A stretch of DNA of 64,000 bases from Bacillota bacterium. Lineage in GTDB: Bacteria; Bacillota; Clostridia; Christensenellales; UMGS416. The position numbers and the translations under genes are program-made. Shown here piece by piece: positions 26,304 through 36,231 of the stretch. The stretch lies in contig JAEYPH010000022.1 in NCBI GenBank assembly GCA_023410875.1, forward strand, positions 1 through 64,000. The letters are read 5' to 3'. Position 1 is the first letter of the stretch. Each line of letters opens with the position of its first letter. The notes under the pieces are model-generated. The model had not been told where the DNA came from. It searched no databases and was given only the letters and a program-made list of their open reading frames with translations.

Positions 26304-26313
26304 AGGAATCACC

Positions 26314-28467
26314 ATGCCCGAGCGTTATCTGGATCCATCCCTGAGCTTTGAGGAGCGCGCCGACGACCTTGTGTCGCGCATGACGCTGGAAGAGAAGATC
26401 AGCCAGACCCTCTATCAGTCCTCGGCCATCCCCCGGCTGGGCATCCCGGAATACAACTGGTGGAACGAATGCCTGCACGGCGTGGCCCGCGCCGGCGTGG
26501 CCACGATGTTCCCCCAGGCTATCGGCATGGCCGCCAGCTTTGACGACGCGCTGCTGCAGGACGTGGCCACCGCCATCAGCGACGAGGCCCGCGCCAAACA
26601 CCACGAGGCAGCCCGCTACCATGACCGCGGCATCTACAAGGGCCTGACGATGTGGTCGCCCAACATCAACATCTTCCGCGACCCGCGCTGGGGCCGCGGC
26701 CACGAGACCTACGGCGAGGACCCACTTCTGACCGCCCGCATGGGCAAGGCCTTCGTGCGCGGGCTGCAGGGCGACGACCCCAAATATCTGAAGACCGTGG
26801 CCACGGTGAAGCACTACGCCGTGCACAGCGGCCCGGAATCCGAGCGCCACAGCTTCGACGCCTGCGCCAGCATCAAGGACATGCGCGAGACCTACTTGCC
26901 CGCCTTCAAGGAGTGTGTCCGGGAGGCCGGAGCCTACTCGGTCATGGGCGCTTACAACCGCACCAACGGCGAGCCCTGCTGCGCCAGCCCCACGCTGATG
27001 GAGCAGCTGCTGCGCGGCGAATGGGGCTTCCAGGGCTATTATGTGAGCGACTGCGCCGCCATCGACGACTTCCATGAGCACCACCACATCACTGCCGACG
27101 CGGCGGAATCGGCGGCGCTGGCAATAAAGACCGGCTGCGACCTCAATTGCGGCCACACGTTCCATAAGCTGCTGGACGCCGTGCAGCGCGGGCTGCTCAG
27201 CGAGCAGGACATCGACCGCTGCGTGCGCCGGCTGATGCTGGCGCGCATGAAGCTCGGGATGTTCGACGACGAAAAGACCGTGCCCTACGCACAGATCCCC
27301 TACGAGCAGGTGGGCTGCGTGCGCCATCTGGAATTAAGCCAGGAGATGGCCCGCCGCAGCCTGGTGTTGCTGCACAACAACGGCATTCTGCCGCTGGACG
27401 CTTCGCGCCCGGTGCGCAACATCGCCGTGATCGGCCCCAACGCCAACAACCGCCGGGCGCTGTGGGGCAACTATTACGGCACCGCCGCCGAGGAATACAC
27501 GGTTCTGGAAGGTGTCCGCTCGCTGCTCCCCGACAGCCGCGTGTGGTATGCCCAGGGCTGCATGCACACCGGAGAGGCGCCGGAGGGCGGCTGGGGCGAG
27601 GAACCCGGCTGGGGGCTGGCCGAGGCCATGGCCGCCGCGCAACGCGCTGAGGTCGTCGTGCTGGCGCTGGGCCTGGATGAGCGCTATGAAGGCGAAGAGG
27701 GCCCCACCGGCGGTGACAAGAGCGCCATGGCGCTGCACGAAATGCAGCTGCGGCTCTTCGATGCCGTGCACTCGATGGGCAAGCCTGTGATCCTCGTGAT
27801 GATGGCCGGAAGCCCCGTAGACATGACGCCCTTTGAAGGCCGCGCCGCAGCCATCCTGCAGGCGTGGTACCCCGGGCAGTTCGGCGGCTTGGCCATCGCC
27901 GAGGCGTTGCTGGGCCAGTGCAACCCCTCGGGCCGCCTGCCGCTTACGTTCTATCGCAGCGACAGCGATCTGCCCGACTTCCGCGACTATTCCATGGACA
28001 ACCGCACCTATCGCTTCTTCCGCAGCGAGCCCATGTATCCCTTCGGTTATGGCCTTTCCTACACGAGCTTTGAGTACTGCGGCTTGAAGATACCCGATAC
28101 CGTCAGCGCCGGAGACAGCGTAACGATTTGCGTCAAAGTAAAGAACACCGGCAAGCGCGCCGGCGCCGAGGTCGTACAGCTCTATCTGCGCGACGACGAG
28201 GCCTCCACCCGCACGCCTCGCTGGCAGCTGGTGGATTTCCTGCGCGTGGAGCTGCAAAGCGGCGAGAAACGCGAGGTCTCCTTCACTGTGCCGGCGCGCC
28301 GCTTATGCGTGATCACCGACGATGGGCGCACGGTGCTGGAGCCGGGCAGCTTCACCACCTTCGTGGGCGGCAGCCAGCCGGACGAGCGCTCCGCTGCGCT
28401 CATGGGCCGCCGCCCGCTGGAGGGCAGCTTCACCGTCGTGGGCCAGGCCCTGGAGATGGAATATTGA
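26314..28467 (+). CDS. GH3 beta-glucosidase/beta-xylosidase, cytosolic
   Basis: The 717-residue enzyme is a glycoside hydrolase family 3 protein. The (beta/alpha)8 domain carries the nucleophile Asp246 in YVSDCAAIDDF and the substrate-loop motifs DPRWGRGHETYGEDP and VKHYAVHSGPESERH. The alpha/beta sandwich domain follows (about 330-560, with HNNGILPL). A C-terminal fibronectin-III-like domain ends the protein. SDC and the PESERH loop resemble bacterial and plant GH3 beta-xylosidases more than classical beta-glucosidases, but specificity is not certain. No signal peptide is present, so it acts on imported oligosaccharides. GAGGAGG precedes the ATG. It lies directly before sigI but has its own terminator. 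Confidence 0.93.
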   Translation: MPERYLDPSLSFEERADDLVSRMTLEEKISQTLYQSSAIPRLGIPEYNWWNECLHGVARAGVATMFPQAIGMAASFDDALLQDVATAISDEARAKHHEAARYHDRGIYKGLTMWSPNINIFRDPRWGRGHETYGEDPLLTARMGKAFVRGLQGDDPKYLKTVATVKHYAVHSGPESERHSFDACASIKDMRETYLPAFKECVREAGAYSVMGAYNRTNGEPCCASPTLMEQLLRGEWGFQGYYVSDCAAIDDFHEHHHITADAAESAALAIKTGCDLNCGHTFHKLLDAVQRGLLSEQDIDRCVRRLMLARMKLGMFDDEKTVPYAQIPYEQVGCVRHLELSQEMARRSLVLLHNNGILPLDASRPVRNIAVIGPNANNRRALWGNYYGTAAEEYTVLEGVRSLLPDSRVWYAQGCMHTGEAPEGGWGEEPGWGLAEAMAAAQRAEVVVLALGLDERYEGEEGPTGGDKSAMALHEMQLRLFDAVHSMGKPVILVMMAGSPVDMTPFEGRAAAILQAWYPGQFGGLAIAEALLGQCNPSGRLPLTFYRSDSDLPDFRDYSMDNRTYRFFRSEPMYPFGYGLSYTSFEYCGLKIPDTVSAGDSVTICVKVKNTGKRAGAEVVQLYLRDDEASTRTPRWQLVDFLRVELQSGEKREVSFTVPARRLCVITDDGRTVLEPGSFTTFVGGSQPDERSAALMGRRPLEGSFTVVGQALEMEY

Positions 28468-28492
28468 TTTGATCGCCAAACAAATGCCCCTG

Positions 28493-28527
28493 ACCCCTTT
28501 TCCGGCATCGGAAAAGGGGTATTTTTA
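28493..28527 (+). terminator. Terminator after the GH3 gene
   Basis: A perfect 12-bp stem (28493-28504 with 28509-28520), a GCAT loop and a following ATTTTTAT tract lie 25 bases past the stop codon. Confidence 0.9.
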
Positions 28528-28554
28528 TCTGAAATCCTTTCAACGCATCTTTAT

Positions 28555-28581
28555 CCCCCCAAAAACAGACCGGATTTCGTA
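28555..28581 (+). promoter_or_regulatory. SigI-type promoter of sigI-rsgI
   Basis: A C6A5 tract (28555-28565) is followed, 17 bases after the last C, by CGTA (28578-28581). SigI promoters in Bacillus and Clostridium thermocellum are described with a C-rich/A-tract minus-35 and a CGWA minus-10. The element lies about 40 bases before the sigI start and suggests autoregulation. Confidence 0.6.
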
Positions 28582-28621
28582 TGATATGTCGTGGTACCAC
28601 AAAGGACAAGGAGCAAACGCG

Positions 28622-29368
28622 ATGCAAGCTGTCGAATTGGAACGCAAACAGCCGCCCGAGATGAGCCCGGAAGAAACGGTACTGCGCATCCAACAAGGCT
28701 CAGAGGAGTTGCGCAACCCCTTTATCACGCAATACCAGCCCTACATCGCCGCGATCACGGCCCGCCTCACCGGTAAACCTGCCCAGGATGCCGATGAATA
28801 TGGCGTAGCGCTGGACGCCTTCAACGAAGCCATCGACCGCTATGACCCGAAGCATCGGCGAGGGTTCCTATCCTGGAGCGACCTGGTCATCAACCACAGG
28901 ATCATCGACCACCTGCGCCGCGTCCGCAAGCACAGCCATACCTATCCATTCACCTATTTTGAGGCCCAGGGGGATGAGCACGTCGTGGCGCGGGCTGTGG
29001 CACAGCACCCGACGATGCTGCAGGACAACCTGGAAATCAAGGAAGAGATCGAGGACTTTAGCCGCCGTCTGGCTCGCTTTGGTATTCGGCTGGCTGACCT
29101 GGTGCAGAGCGCGCCCAGGCACATCGACACCCGAGCCATGTGCGTGCGTCTGGCCAAAAAGATCGCCGCGACGCCGGCCATCGCCGCCAAGCTGGAGCAC
29201 ACCGGCCAGCTGCCCATCGTCTCCATACTGGACGCCGTGGCCGTGGGGCGCAAGGCCGTGGAAAACAACCGCAAATACATCATCGCGATCTACGTCGCGC
29301 TGACCAGCCGTATGGAGATCATCAAGAGTTACATCAACTTCATCGAAGAAGGAGCGTTGGACCGATGA
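28622..29368 (+). CDS. sigI: RNA polymerase sigma factor SigI
   Basis: The 248-residue protein matches SigI across its length. Region 2 is seen as LRNPFITQYQPYIAAITARL and FLSWSDLVINHRIIDHLRR. The C-terminal SigI-specific domain contains TRAMCVRLAKKIAAT and ends FIEEGAL. SigI factors respond to heat or, in cellulolytic Clostridia, to extracellular polysaccharides through RsgI. AAGGAG lies eight bases before the ATG. A longer in-frame opening to 28322 would run through the GH3 gene and its terminator. Its stop overlaps the rsgI start (ATGA). Confidence 0.93.
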   Translation: MQAVELERKQPPEMSPEETVLRIQQGSEELRNPFITQYQPYIAAITARLTGKPAQDADEYGVALDAFNEAIDRYDPKHRRGFLSWSDLVINHRIIDHLRRVRKHSHTYPFTYFEAQGDEHVVARAVAQHPTMLQDNLEIKEEIEDFSRRLARFGIRLADLVQSAPRHIDTRAMCVRLAKKIAATPAIAAKLEHTGQLPIVSILDAVAVGRKAVENNRKYIIAIYVALTSRMEIIKSYINFIEEGALDR

Positions 29369-31473
29369 TTCCTTTGGGTACCGTAATGGAAATAGAGCGC
29401 AAGCAGGCGCTGGTCTTTACCGTGGATGGCGATGTCGTGCGCATCAAGAGCCGCCCGGATCTGTTCATCGGCCAGCAGATCGCGTTTACGCGCAAGGATC
29501 TTATGGACGCAAAAACCGCCAAAGCCAAGGTGCTGCCCTTCGTAACGTTGGCCGCGGCGCTGCTGGTCGTGGCGGTGGCCGGCGTGGGCAGCTTTGCGCA
29601 GAAGCTGTTCCCCCAGAGCTGCACTGCCTATCTGACTGTGGACATCAACCCCAGCGTGCAGCTGCGCGTGGACGCCGCCGACCGGGTGCTGGACGCCACA
29701 GCCCTCAACGGCGACGCCACACAATTGCTTCAAGAGGTTTCCGTACAGGGAAAACCCGCTAGAGACGCGGTGAACCAGCTGATCGAGCAGGCCCGCACGA
29801 TGGGCTACCTCAGCGACAGCCGCAGCGTCGTGCTGGTGGCAGGCGTTCTCAATGAAGGCGACCGCGATGTGAACAGCCACCGCGCCCAATACCGCGACCG
29901 CCTGGAGGCATTGCTGGGCGGCCTGAACAGCGAAGGTTCCGGCACAGAAGTGCTGGCGCTCTATGTGGACGACAGCGGCCTGCGGGAGAAGGCCGAGAGC
30001 AGCGGCCTTTCGCTGGGGCGTGAGCTGCTGGGCGAATTCGCCCGCAAATACGACATCGATATGGCCGACGAGGAGCTGCGCAGCGGCAGCATTTCGGATC
30101 TGCTGATCAAGCTGGGCGACATCAAAGAGGACATGCCCGTCGTGACACCGGAGCCTTCGCAGACGCCCGAAGCCAGCGCGACACCCGCTGAAACGCCCTC
30201 CGCTGAGCCCACGGCGACAGCTGAACCGACCGTGACGCCCGATGATACAGCATCCCCCACTCCCACCGTCACGCCGGAGCCCACGGCCACAATCGAACCC
30301 ACAAGTACGCCTGAACCCACGCCCAAGCCCACCGCAACAGCCAAACCCTCTCGGACGCCCAACCCCACCGACAACGATGCATATAAGGTTTCTGCCAGGG
30401 TCAGCGAAGGTCGCGTCTCCATAAGCTGGGACAAGACCCGCAGGACCGACGGGTTCCTGTACTACAAGGTCGTGTTCTCCAAGGGAGACGCCACGCCCCG
30501 CTATCCCGATGGTGGCTACCTGTACGCCATTTCCAACCCCGACGACACCCACTGCACCGCCAAGGCCGGCGACTGCTACAATGGCGGCGATGTGGGCGGC
30601 GAGCTGCAAGCCGGCAAATCCTACTACGTCAGCGTGACCTATGTGTATGAGGACGGCAAGAAATATGGCTCCACCGCCAGGGTGACCGTGCCTCCGCTGC
30701 CCGGCGAGACCTGCACGCCCCAACCAACCGGGACACCCAAGCCCACCGCCATCAACGATTCGTACAAGGTCTCTGCCAGGGTCAGCGAGGGGCGTGTCTC
30801 CATCAGTTGGGACAAGACCCGCCGAACCGACGGGTTCCTGTACTACAAGGTCGTGTTCTCCAGGGGTGACGCCACACCCCGTTATCCCGATAACGGCTAC
30901 CTGTACGCCATTTCCAACCCGGACGATACCCACTGCACCGCCAAGGCAGGCGACTGCTACAATGGCGGCGATGTGGGCGGCGAGCTGCAGGCCGGCAAAT
31001 CCTACTACATCAGCGTGACTTATGTGTATGAGGACGGCAAGAAATATGGCTCCACCGCCAGGGTGACCGTTCCCCAGCTGCCCGGCGCGACCTGCACGCC
31101 AGAACCCACTTGCACCCCTGAACCTACCTGTACGCCGGAGCCTCTTCCAGCTTTCAGCGGTCCAAGCTGCCGGGCTTCCATAGAGGGCACAACGCTGAGC
31201 GCCAAGTGGGCAACGCTGCCCGCCTGCGATGTGACATACAAAGGCCGTACATATGAGGGCTTCCAATACTACAAGGTCGTCGTTTCGCCGGACCCCGACC
31301 CCAAGTATCCCGAGGACGGCTATGTTACGTACACATCAAACCTGCAGACCGGCAGCGCTCGGGCGGACATCTCCGGCATGTTCGAATCGGGGCAGACGTT
31401 CTATGTGGCCATTACCTACGTGTTCTCCAACGGGAAGATCTATTCACCGGACGTAGCACTGACCATGCCTTAG
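29365..31473 (+). CDS. rsgI: Anti-sigma-I factor RsgI with three FN3-like external repeats
   Basis: The 702-residue protein has a cytosolic RsgI N-terminal domain (1-50, MEIERKQALVFTVDGDVVRI), one membrane span (about 55-78) and the conserved extracytoplasmic domain with TVDINPSVQL. Asn95-Pro96 matches the site of self-cleavage known in RsgI proteins. A Thr/Pro/Glu-rich stalk (about 260-335) follows. Three beta-rich repeats occupy about 337-446, 464-574 and 595-702. The first two are nearly identical and have a Cys pair in HCTAKAGDC; the third is diverged. In C. thermocellum the C-terminal parts are often carbohydrate-binding or peptidase-like domains. Here they look FN3-like, and I recognise no CBM. 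Sensing of a wall or plant polysaccharide is inference. Confidence 0.93.
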   Translation: MIPLGTVMEIERKQALVFTVDGDVVRIKSRPDLFIGQQIAFTRKDLMDAKTAKAKVLPFVTLAAALLVVAVAGVGSFAQKLFPQSCTAYLTVDINPSVQLRVDAADRVLDATALNGDATQLLQEVSVQGKPARDAVNQLIEQARTMGYLSDSRSVVLVAGVLNEGDRDVNSHRAQYRDRLEALLGGLNSEGSGTEVLALYVDDSGLREKAESSGLSLGRELLGEFARKYDIDMADEELRSGSISDLLIKLGDIKEDMPVVTPEPSQTPEASATPAETPSAEPTATAEPTVTPDDTASPTPTVTPEPTATIEPTSTPEPTPKPTATAKPSRTPNPTDNDAYKVSARVSEGRVSISWDKTRRTDGFLYYKVVFSKGDATPRYPDGGYLYAISNPDDTHCTAKAGDCYNGGDVGGELQAGKSYYVSVTYVYEDGKKYGSTARVTVPPLPGETCTPQPTGTPKPTAINDSYKVSARVSEGRVSISWDKTRRTDGFLYYKVVFSRGDATPRYPDNGYLYAISNPDDTHCTAKAGDCYNGGDVGGELQAGKSYYISVTYVYEDGKKYGSTARVTVPQLPGATCTPEPTCTPEPTCTPEPLPAFSGPSCRASIEGTTLSAKWATLPACDVTYKGRTYEGFQYYKVVVSPDPDPKYPEDGYVTYTSNLQTGSARADISGMFESGQTFYVAITYVFSNGKIYSPDVALTMP
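30372..31091 (+). repeat. Internal tandem duplication in rsgI
   Basis: About 339 bases at 30372-30710 recur at 30753-31091 (offset 381) with few differences, encoding the first two external domains. The third domain (31147-31470) aligns by pattern (FQYYKVVVS, GYVTYTSN, FYVAITYVFSNGK) but is strongly diverged. A TCTPEP motif is repeated three times at 31090-31143. Confidence 0.9.
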
Positions 31474-31500
31474 CCCCACGCACGTGCTAAACCAATAAGC

Positions 31501-31532
31501 AAAAGGCTGTGGAGTTCGTTCCACAGCCTTTT
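31501..31532. terminator. Bidirectional terminator between rsgI and the 63-residue gene
   Basis: A perfect 13-bp stem (31501-31513 with 31520-31532) has A4 and T4 ends and a GTTCGT loop. It serves the converging rsgI and the small minus-strand gene. Confidence 0.9.
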
Positions 31533-31551
31533 GCTTCAGTTTGTCTACGCA

Positions 31552-31743
31552 TCACTCGTTCATGAAGGTATACTGCGCCATGCCCTGCAGAGCCGTTTGC
31601 GCGGCGTTCACGGCGTCCAGCGCCTGCTGCAGGAGCTTTTGCTCCGCGAGATCCGCGTTGTCCATTTTCTGTTGCGCCTGCATGAGCTTGTCGTGTGCGA
31701 TCCTCAATTGCGATTGCATAGCCTGTGACTGTGTCGTGTCCAT
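31552..31743 (-). CDS. Small helical protein, 63 residues
   Basis: The predicted protein is Gln/Ala/Leu-rich with heptad-like spacing (LRIAHDKLMQAQQKMDNADL and LLQQALDAVNAAQTAL). A two-helix hairpin or short coiled coil is expected. GGAGGGCGGGGC precedes the ATG, and a good terminator follows. I do not recognise a family. It stands alone between rsgI and the AraC regulator. Confidence 0.7.
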   Translation of the reverse strand: MDTTQSQAMQSQLRIAHDKLMQAQQKMDNADLAEQKLLQQALDAVNAAQTALQGMAQYTFMNE

Positions 31744-31831
31744 GCCCCGCCCTCCCTGCGAACTTTTTCCGCGTTAGTATGGCTGACGCAGAAACTTTCA
31801 TGCGCAAGAAGGAGGTGTGCAATCAAAGCGC

Positions 31832-32848
31832 TCAGGATTGCGGTGACGGAATACCGACCTGAATCTCCATCTCCGGCCCGCTCCACTGCGAAAGCCGTGG
31901 CTCCCGCGGCAACAAATGGGGCACGTCCTCCGAGAGGCTGTATTTCGGGTGCCAGCGCAGGCAGCGCTCGTCATACAGCTCCACGCAGCTCGTAGACGCG
32001 AGCTTTTTGTTGGGCAGCCACGTTCCAAAGAAATATCCCATGGCTTTGTCCAACGCATTGTTGACCAGGTAGGCAAAATCCTCGGCGGTGAAGGTGCACA
32101 CGGCATACTCTCCGGCGGGCAGCGTGTGGTAGCACGGCTGCATGCCTTCGGGGATGTCCCCATATCCATCCAGGCGCCTCGCCGCCAGGAACGCATCGGA
32201 ACGCTCGGTGACCTCGCAGCCCGCGAAGTACGTAAAGCACCCTTCCTGCTGGCCCGGCAAGCTGATGCCTACCTCGCTGCCCTGGGGATGCAGGTGCGGA
32301 AGATGTTTTCTGGGCACCGGTGTGAAGAACTCCCACAGCCGGCCGGGATTGTCGATGCTGGGCCGCCCCATCGGGCACTGCAGGGAGAATCCCGCGTACA
32401 GGCGCTCTTGTGAGTAGTTCCGCCTTGTGACCTCCAAAATGACGCCCTCGGCCAGAAGCGGCACGCCCTCGTCGATCATCCGGTACATCATCGACAAATC
32501 GGGGATGATGAAATGTGTCAAAGGCATCGGGTTCTTGCGGTACTCGTCGGGCGTCAGGCCATAGGCATCTTTGAACGCGCGGCTGAACGACTCATGGCTC
32601 TGAAATCCCCACTTGAGGGCAATGTCGAGAATTCGGCCACCGTTCTGCAAAAGGTCCTCGCTGGCGCGGGCGACCCGGCGCAGCTTCTGATACTCGGCAA
32701 CCGGCCTGCCCACCAGCCTGGAGAACAGGCGCTGGTAGTAATACATGGACAGATGCACCTGATCGCTGAGCGCGGCGATGTCAAGGTTCTCATCCAGATG
32801 GGCTTCCATCCACTGTAAGCTTTGCTGTATTTCCTGATACGCGGGCAT
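31832..32848 (-). CDS. AraC-family regulator with GyrI-like effector domain
   Basis: The 338-residue protein has two helix-turn-helix motifs in residues 1-110 (IAALSDQVHLSMYYYQRLFS and ILDIALKWGFQSHESFSRAF). A C-terminal GyrI-like small-molecule-binding domain (about 125-335) contains WEFFTPVPRKHLPH and LPAGEYAVCTF. This Rob/SoxS-like layout often responds to lipophilic compounds, but the ligand is unknown. The start at 32848 has AAGGAGGG six bases upstream. No obvious target gene is adjacent. Confidence 0.9.
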   Translation of the reverse strand: MPAYQEIQQSLQWMEAHLDENLDIAALSDQVHLSMYYYQRLFSRLVGRPVAEYQKLRRVARASEDLLQNGGRILDIALKWGFQSHESFSRAFKDAYGLTPDEYRKNPMPLTHFIIPDLSMMYRMIDEGVPLLAEGVILEVTRRNYSQERLYAGFSLQCPMGRPSIDNPGRLWEFFTPVPRKHLPHLHPQGSEVGISLPGQQEGCFTYFAGCEVTERSDAFLAARRLDGYGDIPEGMQPCYHTLPAGEYAVCTFTAEDFAYLVNNALDKAMGYFFGTWLPNKKLASTSCVELYDERCLRWHPKYSLSEDVPHLLPREPRLSQWSGPEMEIQVGIPSPQS

Positions 32849-32958
32849 GTGATTCCCTCCTTTTGGCCCAATTATACCGATGGATATGCATGCCGTCTTG
32901 ACGCGCAATGCCCATATATGCGATATGGTTTGTGCCTCTGTCCTATTCTGCGGTCAAT

Positions 32959-32990
32959 AAAGCCTGCGGAAGCACGATTCCACAGGCTTT
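32959..32990 (-). terminator. Terminator after engB
   Basis: A 13-bp stem with one wobble (32959-32971 with 32978-32990) lies about 40 bases beyond the engB stop and ends in CTTTATT on the minus strand. Confidence 0.75.
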
Positions 32991-33029
32991 CACTCAACTC
33001 TTAAGTTGCAGGACTGCGGCAGGCGCACT

Positions 33030-33617
33030 CTATTTGAGCGCCGCCTCGATGGCCCGCAGCAGGTCTGCCCTGCCCAAGCCCTCGGTCACCGAAAAGCACA
33101 CCGCCTGCTGGCGGAAGGTCGCCTGCAATTGGTCGGAGAGTTTGCGGCAGGCCAGCGGGCGCTGGCTCTTGCTGAGCTTGTCGGCCTTGGTGGCCACCAA
33201 TACGAAGTCCAAGCCGTTGTGCTCGGCCCATTGCACGGTCTGGCGGTCGTCGTCGTTGGGCTCCCGGCGGATGTCCATGAGCAGCAGCACCAGCTTGATG
33301 CGCGGCGACGACGCAAAGTACCCTTCGATCATCTGTGCCCAGCGCTTTTGCTCGACCTTGGAAACCTGCGCATAGCCATAGCCCGGCAAGTCCACCAGAT
33401 GGAAGCTATTGTTGAGCAGGTAGAAGTTGACCTCTCGGGTCTTGCCCGGCGTGGCGCTGACGCGGGCCAGCGCCTTGCGGCCGCACAGCGCATTGATCAG
33501 CGACGACTTGCCCACGTTGGATCGGCCGATCAAGGCGATCTCCGGCAAGTTGGAGCGCTCGAAACCCCGCTCATCCACGGCGGTAAAGGCGAATTCGGCA
33601 GTCTTGATATCCAGCAT
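33030..33617 (-). CDS. engB: Ribosome biogenesis GTPase EngB/YsxC
   Basis: The 195-residue GTPase is needed for 50S assembly. Motifs are GRSNVGKSSLINAL near residue 30, DLPGYGYAQV near 80 and TKADKL near 148. The start at 33617 matches the family N-terminus but has no clear ribosome binding site, since the lon-engB hairpin is immediately upstream. A TTG start at 33653 inside that hairpin is less likely. The lon-engB order is standard. Confidence 0.95.
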   Translation of the reverse strand: MLDIKTAEFAFTAVDERGFERSNLPEIALIGRSNVGKSSLINALCGRKALARVSATPGKTREVNFYLLNNSFHLVDLPGYGYAQVSKVEQKRWAQMIEGYFASSPRIKLVLLLMDIRREPNDDDRQTVQWAEHNGLDFVLVATKADKLSKSQRPLACRKLSDQLQATFRQQAVCFSVTEGLGRADLLRAIEAALK

Positions 33618-33629
33618 GGGATTAATAAT

Positions 33630-33658
33630 AAGGCCTGCCGAACGAAACGGCAAGCCTT
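33630..33658 (-). terminator. Hairpin between lon and engB
   Basis: An 11-bp stem with one wobble (33630-33640 with 33648-33658) lies about 28 bases after the lon stop and 13 bases before the engB start. On the minus strand it is followed by TTATTATTAA. It could attenuate readthrough from lon into engB or limit access of ribosomes. Confidence 0.55.
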
Positions 33659-33685
33659 AGTAAAATGCGGATTCGGTTATAAAGC

Positions 33686-36013
<2,328 letters not shown>

Positions 36014-36027
36014 AATAAGCAGAATCC

Positions 36028-36056
36028 ATTATATACGGCCATGTGATCGATTTCAA
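36028..36056 (-). promoter_or_regulatory. Promoter of lon
   Basis: On the minus strand TTGAAA (36051-36056) and TATAAT (36028-36033) are 17 bases apart, close to consensus. The minus-10 ends only 14 bases before the annotated ATG. I see no inverted repeat of the CIRCE type. The rest of the gap to 36175 holds no gene. Confidence 0.75.
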
Positions 36057-36174
36057 ATGCAGGTATTAGCATAATCGGCAAAAGTCGCTTCCTGCCGCCA
36101 TATACTGGCGTGTTTTATGGTCCAAATCAGCAGCAAAGCGCAATGATTTGCTATCTTTGGCAGATTGGCCAGAT

Positions 36175-36208
36175 ATAGAAAACCGCCTGTGCATGCGCAC
36201 AGACGGTT
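36175..36208 (-). terminator. Terminator after the LCP gene
   Basis: A 12-bp stem with one mismatch (36181-36192 with 36197-36208) is followed on the minus strand by TTTTC. It lies about 25 bases after the stop codon. Confidence 0.7.
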
Positions 36209-36231
36209 GCAAAATGACATTCGATTGACTG

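Noticed and set aside
28322..28621. Longer N-terminus for SigI
   Set aside because: It overlaps the GH3 gene, a strong terminator and the sigI promoter.
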